In this document: positions 18,806 through 27,235 of the stretch, in pieces | Position numbering within the stretch: the first letter of the stretch is position 1 | How the letters are laid out: every line of letters begins with the position of its first letter | From: Alteromonas gilva | Lineage (GTDB): Bacteria > Pseudomonadota > Gammaproteobacteria > Enterobacterales > Alteromonadaceae | Direction: 5' to 3' | Assembly: GCF_028595265.1 (NCBI RefSeq) | Contig: NZ_JAQQXP010000001.1 | Span: 2,852,001 to 2,916,000 of the forward strand | DNA length: 64,000 nt | Program-made: the position numbers and the translations under genes | The notes under the pieces: model-generated | Told to the model about the DNA's origin: nothing | Seen by the model: the letters and a program-made list of their open reading frames with translations, nothing else | Databases searched by the model: none

Positions 18806-19438
18806 ATGAATAAAGCGAAACGACTGGAAATACTCACCCGCCTGCGTGATGCCAATCCGCACCCTACCACAGAACTTAACTTTTCCAGCCCATTTGAGTT
18901 ATTGGTTGCGGTCACCCTGTCAGCACAGGCCACTGACGTGAGTGTTAACAAAGCCACCGATAAACTCTTTCCGGTAGCCAATACCCCCGAAGCTATTGTG
19001 GCGCTGGGCGTTGACGGTCTGCGCGATTATATAAAAACCATTGGCTTGTTTAATTCCAAAGCGCAAAACGTTTATAAGCTGTGTCAGATACTTATTGAGC
19101 AGCATAATAGCGAAGTACCCGAGAGCCGTGAAGCTCTTGAAGCACTGCCAGGTGTTGGCAGGAAAACCGCGAATGTGGTGCTGAACACCGCGTTTGGCTG
19201 GCCGACCATTGCCGTGGACACGCATATCTATCGCGTCTCTAACCGCACCAAATTTGCCATGGGCAAAGATGTAGTTGCAGTAGAACAAAAGCTAGAAAAA
19301 GTGGTACCAAAAGAATTTAAAGTGGACGTTCACCACTGGCTGATTCTGCATGGCCGCTACACCTGTATTGCCCGTAAACCGCGCTGCGGCTCGTGCATTA
19401 TTGAGGACTTGTGTGAGTTTAAAGAGAAAACGGAATAG
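18806..19438 (+). CDS. nth: Endonuclease III (DNA glycosylase/AP lyase)
   Basis: Removes oxidised pyrimidines and cleaves abasic sites in base excision repair. The protein is 210 aa. The helix-hairpin-helix LPGVGRKTANVVLNTAFG contains catalytic Lys120, and Asp138 follows in VDTHIYRVSNR, both at the same numbers as in the E. coli enzyme. The 4Fe-4S cluster ligands are C187, C194, C197 and C203. It is the last gene of the rsx operon, a placement conserved in enterics. Confidence 0.97.
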   Translation: MNKAKRLEILTRLRDANPHPTTELNFSSPFELLVAVTLSAQATDVSVNKATDKLFPVANTPEAIVALGVDGLRDYIKTIGLFNSKAQNVYKLCQILIEQHNSEVPESREALEALPGVGRKTANVVLNTAFGWPTIAVDTHIYRVSNRTKFAMGKDVVAVEQKLEKVVPKEFKVDVHHWLILHGRYTCIARKPRCGSCIIEDLCEFKEKTE

Positions 19439-19540
19439 GCCTGCTGGCACATTGAGCCAATAAGCTAAACTCACTCAACTGCGCCATTGGCCAATGACAT
19501 ATACGATAACTATTTGTTTAAACGCTTAAGCTAAGCATAT

Positions 19541-20008
19541 TTACTGATCATCTGTCGCTATGTCAATTGACATAATGCGCCAGTCAGATTCAATTTGGGC
19601 ACCGTGACGAACATAAAACCGTTGAGCCTTACTATTATCGGTTAGTACCTCCCATTTAATTTTGGAGCACTTGTTTTCTGCCGCCTCTTGGCGAGCATAG
19701 TTAAATAGCTCATGCCCCACCCCTAAACCACGGTACACCGTTGAAACATAAAATTCTTTAATCACTAACCACGGACATAAGTCGTAAGTAAATGGTTGAA
19801 AGAAATAGACCAATATACCTTCTATATCTTCTTCTACAGTTGCAACCAATACCTCAATACTTTTTTGCTCAAATAGATAATAGCCAAGTTTAGGTACAGT
19901 AACCCGGAACTTGTGGATATAACCTTCAAAAACAGCCAGTTCCTGCATCAATTCCAGAACGCGCGCGCAATCTGCTGATTGCGCTTTGCGAATAACGACG
20001 TTACTCAT
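19541..20008 (-). CDS. GNAT-family N-acetyltransferase
   Basis: Predicted acetyl-CoA-dependent acetyltransferase, 155 aa from the ATG of MSNVVIRKAQ. An upstream in-frame ATG would lie far inside the preceding gene. The acetyl-CoA motif A region reads VSTVYRGLGVGHELFNYA near residues 89-106, and NSKAQRFYVRHGAQ marks the C-terminal motif B. It resembles the diamine/thialysine acetyltransferase branch, but the substrate is not determined. The start overlaps the 3' end of the rhodanese gene by 8 nt, so the two are probably translated together. Confidence 0.85.
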   Translation of the reverse strand: MSNVVIRKAQSADCARVLELMQELAVFEGYIHKFRVTVPKLGYYLFEQKSIEVLVATVEEDIEGILVYFFQPFTYDLCPWLVIKEFYVSTVYRGLGVGHELFNYARQEAAENKCSKIKWEVLTDNSKAQRFYVRHGAQIESDWRIMSIDIATDDQ

Positions 20009-20399
20009 CAGACTTGAGCTCAAAACCTTCGTCAAGCCAACCTGTGACACCACCAATCATTTTTTTAACCGGACGCCCTAGCTTAGCCAACTTTATCGCA
20101 GCCTTTTCTGTGGCATTACAATGAGGGCCGGCGCAATAAACAACAAATACGGTCTCTTTGGGATACTCCGCTAATCTCTCCTGGTTTATTGTTGTATAGG
20201 GCATAAGGGTTGCGCCTTCGATATATCCTCGTTTCGCAGTTTCCAGCCCTCTGACATCCAATAAAATAAAGTCATACAAATCATTATTCATGGCATAATG
20301 AACATCCCAACAGTCTGTTTCAAACCTTTGCAATGACTGAAAATATTCTAACGCTTCAGCGCTCGAAGCTGGTTGAGGTCGTACAACGTTAGACGGCAT
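20001..20399 (-). CDS. Rhodanese-like domain protein
   Basis: Single-domain rhodanese-like protein of 132 aa. The ATG at 20399 is chosen because an AAGGAG ribosome site lies 5-10 nt upstream. An in-frame ATG 11 codons earlier has none. The active-site loop is VYCAGPHCNATEKAA, with the first Cys as the likely persulfide site. GGVTGWLDEGF closes the domain, as in many rhodaneses. Sulfur transfer is known for the family, but the acceptor here is unknown. It forms a two-gene unit with the downstream acetyltransferase. Confidence 0.85.
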   Translation of the reverse strand: MPSNVVRPQPASSAEALEYFQSLQRFETDCWDVHYAMNNDLYDFILLDVRGLETAKRGYIEGATLMPYTTINQERLAEYPKETVFVVYCAGPHCNATEKAAIKLAKLGRPVKKMIGGVTGWLDEGFELKSDE

Positions 20400-20887
20400 A
20401 AATACTCCTTTTAATTGATGTACAGATTTCATTTCTCAGGCCCATTATTGATGCAATTCAGCCTTCGTGAAACTGTCCAAATAGACTATTATCGATAATA
20501 TTTAGACATACCAGCAAGCGCTGACAACCTATCAAAATACCTACTCTGATTTAAAGAGGTATCGCTGCGTTGAACAGACTTGCGCCGTTGAGCTATTGAC
20601 ATTGCCGGGAAATACTCACCCTGGTTAATACTGCACAGCAATCCGCTGCAACCTTAGCCAATCATAAGAATCGCTTCACTGAATCAACAAAGCTATAAGC
20701 CTGCTTAATCAGTGCTGGCTTTTTAGCTCTCATCTAAATAATCATTATGCCCGCAGCACCGACACGTTTTGCGATGCTGCGATACATCTGTATCTACGTT
20801 AAAACTCGCTTAAATGAAGGACAATTCACTGTCATAATGCTGACAAACATCGTTATTAAACTATGAATGCACATTAAGGAGTTATGT
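20400..20887. other. Intergenic region, no gene recognised
   Basis: About 490 nt between the divergent rhodanese and gloA genes. No frame with a ribosome site and sensible composition is present. An imperfect hairpin with a T run (AAGCCTGC...GCTGGCTTTTT, about 20695-20724) could be a weak plus-strand terminator, although no gene precedes it on that strand. The promoters of both flanking genes must lie here. Confidence 0.5.
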
Positions 20888-21271
20888 ATGCGAATGCTGC
20901 ACACCATGCTGCGCGTGAAAGATCTTGACGCATCACTGAAGTTTTATGTTGATACCATGGGTATGAAACTGCTGCGCCAGAGTGAGAATACCGAATATGA
21001 ATACACGCTGGCCTTTGTAGGCTATGCCGACGAAAGCGAACAAGCAGTACTTGAACTCACCTACAACTGGGGTGATAACCAGTATGACATGGGCAATGCC
21101 TATGGCCATGTGGCCTTTGCCGTGGATAATATTTACGCCTTTTGCGAGCAGCTCGAAGCCAAAGGGGCTGATGTCTACCGCAAGCCGGGGCCAGTCAAAG
21201 GCGGCAAAACGGTAATTGCATTTGTACGCGATCCCGATGGCTATGCCATAGAGTTAATTCAACCCGAGTAA
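20888..21271 (+). CDS. gloA: Glyoxalase I (lactoylglutathione lyase)
   Basis: Converts the methylglyoxal-glutathione hemithioacetal to S-lactoylglutathione. The protein is 127 aa from the ATG at 20888, which follows an AAGGAG site at 20876-20881. The four metal ligands H5, E56, H74 and E122 match the numbering of the Ni2+-type E. coli enzyme, so nickel or cobalt activation is expected. A periplasmic phosphodiesterase gene begins 4 nt downstream. Confidence 0.96.
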   Translation: MRMLHTMLRVKDLDASLKFYVDTMGMKLLRQSENTEYEYTLAFVGYADESEQAVLELTYNWGDNQYDMGNAYGHVAFAVDNIYAFCEQLEAKGADVYRKPGPVKGGKTVIAFVRDPDGYAIELIQPE

Positions 21272-21275
21272 TCTG

Positions 21276-22286
21276 ATGAACAAAACATTAAAATGGATAA
21301 AATCAGCTGGCCTTAGCATTGCCGTCGCGAGTTTGTATTCAGCTAAGGTCTGCGCCTTTGACATCATCGCTCACCGCGGTGCATCAGGCTACCTGCCCGA
21401 GCATACCCTCGCGGCTATGGCCATGGCGTACGCCCAACAGCCCGATTATATCGAGCAGGATCTGGTGTTAACCAAAGATGACCAACTGGTTGTTCTGCAC
21501 GACATCCACCTGGAAACAGTTACCAACGTTGAGCAGGTTTTCCCGCAGCGCCACCGGGAAGACGGGCGTTATTACGCGCTGGATTTTACCCTTGCCGAAT
21601 TAAAAACGCTTACCGTGCACGAACGGACCAAAGCCGATGGCTTACCGGTTTTTAAAAATCGCTATCAGGGTAATGGGCATTTTAGCGTGGCAACGTTTGA
21701 AGAGCACCTGAGCTCAATTACCTCGCTGAATAACACCACCGGGCAGAATATTGGCCTGTATACCGAAATAAAGTCGCCGGGCTGGCACCGCGCACAGGGT
21801 CACGATATCAGCGCGCGCCTGTTAGAGGTGCTGCGTCAGCATAACCTTGATTCAGCAGATGCCAATATTTATGTGCAATGTTTTAACTTTGACGAAATCA
21901 AGCGCTTACGCGATTCGCTCAATGCAAAGGTTAAATTAGTGCAACTCATTGCAGAAAATAGCTGGCAGGAAACGCCCACAGATTACGATAACCTGAAAAC
22001 ACCAGCGGGCATACGCAAGTTGCAAGACTATGTTCAGGGTATTGGCCCCTGGCTTGGCCATGTTACCCAATCTACTCCAGAGCAACCCAGCACCGCGTTG
22101 GCGCCCTGGGTTGAGGCTGCGCAGCAGGCCGGTTTAGTGATCCACCCCTATACTTTTCGCATGGATCAGTTACCTGCGGGAATAAGTGCTGAGCAGTTAC
22201 TTTATCTGATTGTTGAGAAGTGGCAGTTTGATGGTGTGTTTACCGATCAGGTGCCACCGGTAAAAGCCTTTCTCACGGAGCAGTAA
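21276..22286 (+). CDS. glpQ: Periplasmic glycerophosphodiester phosphodiesterase
   Basis: Hydrolyses glycerophosphodiesters from phospholipid breakdown to sn-glycerol-3-phosphate and an alcohol. The protein is 336 aa with a signal peptide (hydrophobic core about residues 9-25, cleavage near VCA-FD). The GDPD signature IIAHRGASGYLPEHT contains the catalytic His and Arg. DLVLTKDDQLVVLHD with the metal-binding Glu/Asp and second His follows. It is transcribed with gloA (4-nt gap). No glpT or ugp transporter is adjacent. Confidence 0.92.
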   Translation: MNKTLKWIKSAGLSIAVASLYSAKVCAFDIIAHRGASGYLPEHTLAAMAMAYAQQPDYIEQDLVLTKDDQLVVLHDIHLETVTNVEQVFPQRHREDGRYYALDFTLAELKTLTVHERTKADGLPVFKNRYQGNGHFSVATFEEHLSSITSLNNTTGQNIGLYTEIKSPGWHRAQGHDISARLLEVLRQHNLDSADANIYVQCFNFDEIKRLRDSLNAKVKLVQLIAENSWQETPTDYDNLKTPAGIRKLQDYVQGIGPWLGHVTQSTPEQPSTALAPWVEAAQQAGLVIHPYTFRMDQLPAGISAEQLLYLIVEKWQFDGVFTDQVPPVKAFLTEQ

Positions 22287-22435
22287 TCCATTACTGAGCC
22301 GGCAACAAAACGGTAATCTATCGCGTTGTTTAATCAGCAGTAATGACGATGGCAGGTTTGGTTGTATGATAGTCATATCAGCAACAGACTAACCAGGCAT
22401 AGTCTTATTTCTGTTAGACAATGCGAGAGAAAAAC

Positions 22436-23389
22436 ATGACCAAAATCGTTTGCATCCTGGCCTATGAGGGCGTGGAACTGCTCGACCTTGCCGGCCCACA
22501 ATCCGCATTTCATGAAGCCAACCAGGTAAAGCCGGGCAACTATAAACTGCTGGTGGTTGGCTTTAAAATTGCGCCAGTCACCTGCGAAGCCGGCATGGCT
22601 ATCATCCCCGAACAAACAATCAATGACGTTGAACGCTGTCACACCTTAATTATCCCCGGCGGCGCTGGCAGTCGCAGCCCGTCAATCACCGAACGACATT
22701 TAGCAGCCTTAAGGCAATTAGCAGGTCGCAGTGAACGCATCGTGTCGATTTGCACCGGCGCTTACCTGCTGGCCCGAACCGGGCTGCCTTCGGGCACAAT
22801 CCTGGCAACGCACTGGGCCTTCGCAAAATCGCTTAAAGCTGCCTTTCCAGCCATTGAGGTCGATAGCGCCAAACTTTACCGACAACACGGTCGCTACTGG
22901 TCGTCTGCCGGGGTTACCTCTGGCATTGATTTAACCCTGAGCCTGATAGAGCAAGACTACGGCAAGGCAACCGCGCATTATGTAGCCAGGCATCTGGTGG
23001 TGTATATGCGCCGCGCGGGTAATCAAAAACAGTATTCAGATGCCCTGGATATTCAGTCTCCTGCTGATGACAGACTAGCGTCTATCGTCAACTGGCTGCA
23101 TGAGAATATGAGTCAGGAAATTACCGTCATGAGACTGGCTGAATTACTGTGCATGAGCGAACGACAGTGTCATCGGTTTTTTAAAGACAAAACCGGGTTG
23201 ACACCAGCAACCTACGTTGAACGCTTTCGCATGCAGGTAGCAAGCGATATGCTGGTTAGTTCTGCCAAAGAGATTAAGGTTATTGCCTTACTGGTTGGGT
23301 TTAAATCCTATGACGGATTCAGGCGCGCCTTTGAGCGAAATTTTTCGATTTCACCCAGCGCCTACCGGCACGCGTTTCTGTTGGACTAA
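22436..23389 (+). CDS. GlxA-family regulator (DJ-1/PfpI plus AraC HTH)
   Basis: Transcriptional regulator of 317 aa. Residues about 1-190 form a DJ-1/PfpI-like domain, with SICTGAYLLARTGLPSG carrying the elbow Cys, as in amidase-like regulators. Residues about 215-315 form an AraC/XylS double helix-turn-helix (MRLAELLCMSERQCHRFFKD and GFKSYDGFRRAFERNFSISP). I use the ATG of MTKIVCILAY, which follows a GAGAG sequence. Family members control amino-acid, choline or carnitine catabolism, but the target here is unknown. Confidence 0.9.
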   Translation: MTKIVCILAYEGVELLDLAGPQSAFHEANQVKPGNYKLLVVGFKIAPVTCEAGMAIIPEQTINDVERCHTLIIPGGAGSRSPSITERHLAALRQLAGRSERIVSICTGAYLLARTGLPSGTILATHWAFAKSLKAAFPAIEVDSAKLYRQHGRYWSSAGVTSGIDLTLSLIEQDYGKATAHYVARHLVVYMRRAGNQKQYSDALDIQSPADDRLASIVNWLHENMSQEITVMRLAELLCMSERQCHRFFKDKTGLTPATYVERFRMQVASDMLVSSAKEIKVIALLVGFKSYDGFRRAFERNFSISPSAYRHAFLLD

Positions 23390-23435
23390 TCGAATCGGCT
23401 GCATGCGCCTGGCAATAATGTCATATGGCTATGCA

Positions 23436-23451
23436 GCGGCCTTAAGGCCGC
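23436..23451. repeat. Perfect 16-bp palindrome between convergent genes
   Basis: GCGGCCTTAAGGCCGC sits in the 74-nt spacer between the convergent GlxA-type gene and motY. No T run follows on either strand, so it is at best a weak bidirectional terminator or transcript-stabilising hairpin. Confidence 0.5.
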
Positions 23452-23463
23452 CACCTCTGAGAG

Positions 23464-24342
23464 TCAGGATTTCGCCATTCTTACCACCACCCGGCGGTTT
23501 TGCGCCCGCGACTGACTGGTTGTATTAGGCGCAATATGCCGTTTTTCACCATGGCCGGTGATTTCGATGCGGTTTTCCTCAATACCAAAACCAGTCAGAA
23601 ATTTTTTAACCTGCTCAGCACGGCGTTCTGAAAGCTGCTGATTGTTCCAGGAGCCGCCATAACTGTCTGTATAGCCATCGAGCAGCACCAGTTCCAACTG
23701 GTTATCTTCGCGCAGGTAATCCCCTATCATGGCTAACCGGCGCTGCGAATACTTGGATAATTCGGTACTGTTTTTCTCGTAGCTGAGTACGGTGTAGCTA
23801 ATATCTTCAAAACTATAGGGCAACAGGTTTGAAACACAGCTAACGAACTCCTGGTAAACCGGTCTGAAGTTGCTGGCATTTAAACCCACAGCCACCTTGT
23901 CATTGGGGTTATACCAATCCTGGTAATAAATGGTCGGCCAGAATCCCTTTTCCAGTTCGCTGAGCATGGTCCAGGCGGTATCTTCCGGCAGGTCGCCATC
24001 GTACTGGGTACGTAGCGTCATATCGGCTATCTGGCGGGCTCTGACACCGGGCATCCAGTTTGGCGGTACCGAGTAGACCGCCGCTGAGCCGAAACTTTTC
24101 GGCAGCAAATGCATGTCCAGCACGAACTCCATGTTTAACTGCTTGGATGCCTCGCTGGTAAACTGCGCTTCGCCGTAGCCCGGCAACGCGTGGCTCAAGG
24201 TACAGCTGAGCCTTGAGCTCTCGCTGAGCTGCCACTGTGAGCTCTCTACCGACGAGCGGTACTGGCGCAACGACGCCTGCGCCGTGCCCACAACAACACA
24301 TAACCCTAAAGCGAAAGAATAGCGCGTAACGGATTTAAACAT
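23464..24342 (-). CDS. motY: Na+-driven flagellar motor protein MotY
   Basis: T-ring component that anchors the PomA/PomB stator around polar sodium-driven flagella, known from Vibrio. The protein is 292 aa with a signal peptide (cleavage near AQA-SL). The N-terminal MotY domain has conserved stretches such as GEAQFTSEASKQLNMEF and PYSFEDISYTVLSYEKNS. The C-terminal OmpA-like peptidoglycan-binding domain reads YTDSYGGSWNNQQLSERRAE and ITGHGEKRHIAPN. Overall it reads as closely related to Vibrio MotY. It implies a sodium-driven polar flagellum in this organism. No other flagellar gene is in the window. Confidence 0.93.
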   Translation of the reverse strand: MFKSVTRYSFALGLCVVVGTAQASLRQYRSSVESSQWQLSESSRLSCTLSHALPGYGEAQFTSEASKQLNMEFVLDMHLLPKSFGSAAVYSVPPNWMPGVRARQIADMTLRTQYDGDLPEDTAWTMLSELEKGFWPTIYYQDWYNPNDKVAVGLNASNFRPVYQEFVSCVSNLLPYSFEDISYTVLSYEKNSTELSKYSQRRLAMIGDYLREDNQLELVLLDGYTDSYGGSWNNQQLSERRAEQVKKFLTGFGIEENRIEITGHGEKRHIAPNTTSQSRAQNRRVVVRMAKS

Positions 24343-24540
24343 AATAGCCTCTGCGAATGCCCTACTACCTTATCGTCAATAGCTAAGAAAAGTTTAGCAT
24401 CGGGTAGATACTCACGCTTAATATTGACATAATTCCCCGCTTATTAAGAGTTGTATTTTTCGCCTTTTCCAGCTGGCGCGCACAGCAGCGACAACGCTAG
24501 CTGGGGCCGGCCCCTCTAAACCTGTTAAATGTAGAGTAAT

Positions 24541-25182
24541 ATGCCACAAACAATGCCTCCTCTATCGCAACGATTTCGCGGTTACTTTCCGGTAATTATT
24601 GATGTTGAAACGGCCGGTTTTAACGCGCAGACCGATGCCCTGCTTGAAATTGCCGCGGTAACCCTGTCTATGGACGACAACGGCATGTTACATCCAGATC
24701 AAACCTACCACGCACATGTTGACCCTTTTGAGGGGGCAAATCTGGAAACAGCGGCACTGGATTTTAACGGTATCGATCCCAATTGTGCGTTACGCGGTGC
24801 AATAGCCGAAGACGAGGCAATGAAAGGATTATGCAAACATGTGCGCAAACTGCAAAAAGCCGCCGACTGTCAACGCAGCGTAATAGTGGCCCATAACGCC
24901 ACGTTTGATCAAAGTTTTGTTAATGCGGCAATCGAACGCTGCAATATTAAGCGCACGCCCTTTCATCCCTTTGTGTCCTTCGATACCACGACCCTGGCAG
25001 GGCTTGCTGTTGGCCAGACGGTCTTAGTGAAGGCATGCCAGGCAGCGGGCGTCAGCTTTGATCAAAAAGAAGCCCACTCGGCTCTGTACGATGCCCAAAA
25101 AACCGCCGAATTATTCTGTTATATCGTTAACCGCTACACCAGCCTTGGCGGCTGGCCATTGAGCGCTGACACTGACGCGTAA
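24541..25182 (+). CDS. rnt: Ribonuclease T
   Basis: 3'-5' exoribonuclease that trims tRNA and other stable RNA 3' ends. The protein is 213 aa, near the usual 215. DEDDh motifs are visible: IIDVETAGFN (first Asp/Glu), AHNATFDQSF (second Asp) and the final His/Asp in HSALYDAQKTAELF. It is followed by a strong bidirectional terminator shared with the convergent peroxiredoxin gene. Confidence 0.96.
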   Translation: MPQTMPPLSQRFRGYFPVIIDVETAGFNAQTDALLEIAAVTLSMDDNGMLHPDQTYHAHVDPFEGANLETAALDFNGIDPNCALRGAIAEDEAMKGLCKHVRKLQKAADCQRSVIVAHNATFDQSFVNAAIERCNIKRTPFHPFVSFDTTTLAGLAVGQTVLVKACQAAGVSFDQKEAHSALYDAQKTAELFCYIVNRYTSLGGWPLSADTDA

Positions 25183-25186
25183 ACAC

Positions 25187-25220
25187 AAAAAAGCCCGGTG
25201 ATAAACTCAACCGGGCTTTT
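25187..25220. terminator. Bidirectional terminator between rnt and the peroxiredoxin gene
   Basis: AAGCCCGGT (25191-25199) pairs with ACCGGGCTT (25210-25218). An A run lies on the left and a T run on the right, so it can end transcripts from either convergent gene. Confidence 0.9.
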
Positions 25221-25250
25221 GTATAAGTATTAGTTACTTACAGAATTTGC

Positions 25251-25856
25251 TTATAGATCGTCAGACTTTTCGCTCAGATATTTAGCTACGCCTTCCGGGC
25301 TTGCATCCATACCGGCTTTACCTTCAGTCCAACCAGCCGGGCAAACTTCACCATGGGTTTCGTGGAAGTCCAGAGCATCAACCATACGCAGCATCTCATC
25401 AATGTTACGACCCAGTGGCAGATCGTTGACGACCTGGTGACGAACCTGACCTTCAGCATCAATCAGGAATGAACCACGGAATGCAACGCCTGCGTCCGGG
25501 TGTTCTACGTCATAGGCCTGACAAATTTCGTGCTTAGTATCAGCTACCAAGGTGTACTTCACTGCACCAATACCGCCTTCTTTAACCGGCGTATTGCGCC
25601 ATGCGTTGTGCGAGAACTGAGAATCGATAGAGACACCGATAACTTCAACACCACGTTTGGTAAACTCTTCGTAACGCTTGTCAAACGCAATAAGCTCTGA
25701 CGGGCATACAAAGGTAAAATCAAGCGGATAGAAAAACAACACTGCTTTTTTGCCCTTAATCGCTTCGCTCAGGGTAAAGCTGTCTACAATCTCGCCACTA
25801 CCTAACACTGCTGCTGCGGTGAAGTCCGGAGCCGGACGTCCAACTAATACGCTCAT
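25251..25856 (-). CDS. Typical 2-Cys peroxiredoxin (AhpC/Tsa, PrxC type)
   Basis: Thiol peroxidase that reduces hydrogen and organic peroxides. The protein is 201 aa. The peroxidatic Cys51 lies in FTFVCPSE and the resolving Cys172 in GEVCPAGW. The extended C-terminal tail ending KYLSEKSDDL suits the sensitive 2-Cys group. It is not next to ahpF. It is divergent from bfd and near grxD and sodB, forming an oxidative-stress and iron group. Confidence 0.95.
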   Translation of the reverse strand: MSVLVGRPAPDFTAAAVLGSGEIVDSFTLSEAIKGKKAVLFFYPLDFTFVCPSELIAFDKRYEEFTKRGVEVIGVSIDSQFSHNAWRNTPVKEGGIGAVKYTLVADTKHEICQAYDVEHPDAGVAFRGSFLIDAEGQVRHQVVNDLPLGRNIDEMLRMVDALDFHETHGEVCPAGWTEGKAGMDASPEGVAKYLSEKSDDL

Positions 25857-26068
25857 ATTTGTTCTCCATTATCGTTTTTTGACTGGCAGTATGCGCTGAA
25901 AATTATCAGTTCATGCTCTGCCGCTGCCTGATATATTGTGCGCTATCGGGCAAAATACAATTGTTCAGAGTAACTTTTTCAACTTGTCGGACCAGAAGCG
26001 TCATTTACCGTCTACTTTTACGACAGTCCTGTTATAAAAGTGAACAATTTATTTGCAAAAGTCTTAAA

Positions 26069-26083
26069 TAGCAATTATTATCA
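26069..26083 (-). promoter_or_regulatory. Fur box upstream of bfd
   Basis: Reads TGATAATAATTGCTA on the minus strand, which matches 12 of 15 positions of the 7-1-7 Fur site TGATAATNATTATCA. It is 32 nt upstream of the bfd ATG, a position suited to repression. bfd is Fur-repressed in several gammaproteobacteria, and the match here is by eye. Confidence 0.65.
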
Positions 26084-26114
26084 TTTGCATACTGAATTTG
26101 GAGATGACTTGTCG

Positions 26115-26309
26115 ATGTACGTTTGTATGTGTTACGGGGTGACTGATAAAGCCATACGCCAGGCTGTTACAGCAAGTGGTGTGGGTAATATTCGCGATCT
26201 GCGTGAACAACTCAATCTGGGCTCACAATGTGGTAAGTGCATTCAAATGGCACAACAAATTATCGATTCGACGATCATCGACGAAAGTCTGTTTAAAGAC
26301 GTCGGTTAG
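26115..26309 (+). CDS. bfd: Bacterioferritin-associated ferredoxin
   Basis: Small 2Fe-2S protein (64 aa) that reduces bacterioferritin cores to release iron. The start is the ATG of MYVCMCYGVT. An upstream in-frame start would place the Fur box inside the coding region. The cluster ligands C4, C6, C39 and C42 (CxC and CGKC) fit the Bfd pattern. A Fur box lies just upstream. A bidirectional terminator follows 51 nt after the stop. No bfr gene is adjacent. Confidence 0.93.
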   Translation: MYVCMCYGVTDKAIRQAVTASGVGNIRDLREQLNLGSQCGKCIQMAQQIIDSTIIDESLFKDVG

Positions 26310-26360
26310 CCGGTAAAGCAGTCGCCGCGACTCACCGACCATCAGGACAATATATCCATC

Positions 26361-26389
26361 AAAAAAGCCGACCTCGGGTCGGCTTTTTT
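26361..26389. terminator. Bidirectional terminator between bfd and grxD
   Basis: GCCGACC and GGTCGGC (26367-26373 and 26377-26383) pair over a 3-nt loop and are flanked by six A and six T. It serves the convergent bfd and grxD genes. Confidence 0.92.
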
Positions 26390-26433
26390 GTGTCGCTGCA
26401 TCAGGTAATGCCGCTAAAAACGTCTGACGTCGT

Positions 26434-26781
26434 TTATTCCGCCTTGTTTTTTTCAACACTCTCTTTAATCAGCGCTTGTAACTCACCTTGCTGAAACATT
26501 TCTAAAATAATATCACAACCGCCAACCAGTTCGCCGTCGACCCACAGTTGCGGGAAAGTCGGCCAGTTCGCATAATGCGGTAATTCCGCACGAATATCCG
26601 GATTTTGTAAAATATCAACGTACGCAAATTGCTCACCGCATGACATTAGTGCCTGTGACGCCTGAGCTGAAAAGCCACAGCTTGGTAGCTTGGGTGAGCC
26701 CTTCATATAAAGCAAAATTGAATTTTCAGCAATTTGCTCTTTAATGCGTTCTAATGTGGTTTGTTCACCTGTGTTTTCCAT
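26434..26781 (-). CDS. grxD: Monothiol glutaredoxin (Grx4 type)
   Basis: Fe-S cluster carrier of 115 aa. The monothiol motif CGFS begins at Cys35, within MKGSPKLPSCGFSAQA, and WPTFPQLWVDGELVGGCDI is the glutathione-binding side. It is nearly collinear with E. coli GrxD. Its neighbours bfd and sodB point to iron homeostasis. The gene is convergent with bfd across a shared terminator and divergent from sodB. Confidence 0.96.
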   Translation of the reverse strand: MENTGEQTTLERIKEQIAENSILLYMKGSPKLPSCGFSAQASQALMSCGEQFAYVDILQNPDIRAELPHYANWPTFPQLWVDGELVGGCDIILEMFQQGELQALIKESVEKNKAE

Positions 26782-27235
26782 GAATGCCTCTTCGAATTTT
26801 CATATTAGCCTGTATATGACTGCAATGATCACAGTTTTCAAGGGTTGATTGGTAGTTTAACACTTTTACCCCACCAGCATAAAACCAAATTATATTCTGC
26901 GCAGGCATAAGCATTGATCCAGTAAGGCCAAATATGCCTATCATATAGCAAGCCATTGTTGGTGTTTAAATGCGGTATACGTTACGCTTGCGAGTTCCAG
27001 GCGTGACTGACCAACGTTGCAGTTGGCACGCAATACTTACCAACAACGACCAGTATTCGCCGGCTTGTTGGTGTCGGTTGCCAATAATCAGCCAAAAACA
27101 GAATAAATTCATCGAATTGTCATTGGGATAAGCGAAAGCGCCCTTATATATTAACCGTCAGGGTAAATGACAATGAATAAATAGTTACTCTGATAAGCAG
27201 ACTACGTACAACTAACCAAGAAAATGGAGACTCAT
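26782..27235. other. Divergent intergenic region grxD/sodB
   Basis: About 450 nt carrying the promoters of both genes. No convincing gene is present. The most regular element is an inverted repeat, ACCAACAA (27039-27046) with TTGTTGGT (27065-27072), enclosing 18 nt. Partial copies of the same CCAAC/GTTGG words occur at about 27010-27025. I found no strong Fur box in front of sodB. Confidence 0.5.

Noticed and set aside
26765..26956. 63-codon frame upstream of grxD
   Set aside because: It overlaps the grxD start region, has no ribosome site and no recognisable product. It is treated as a shadow of the promoter region.
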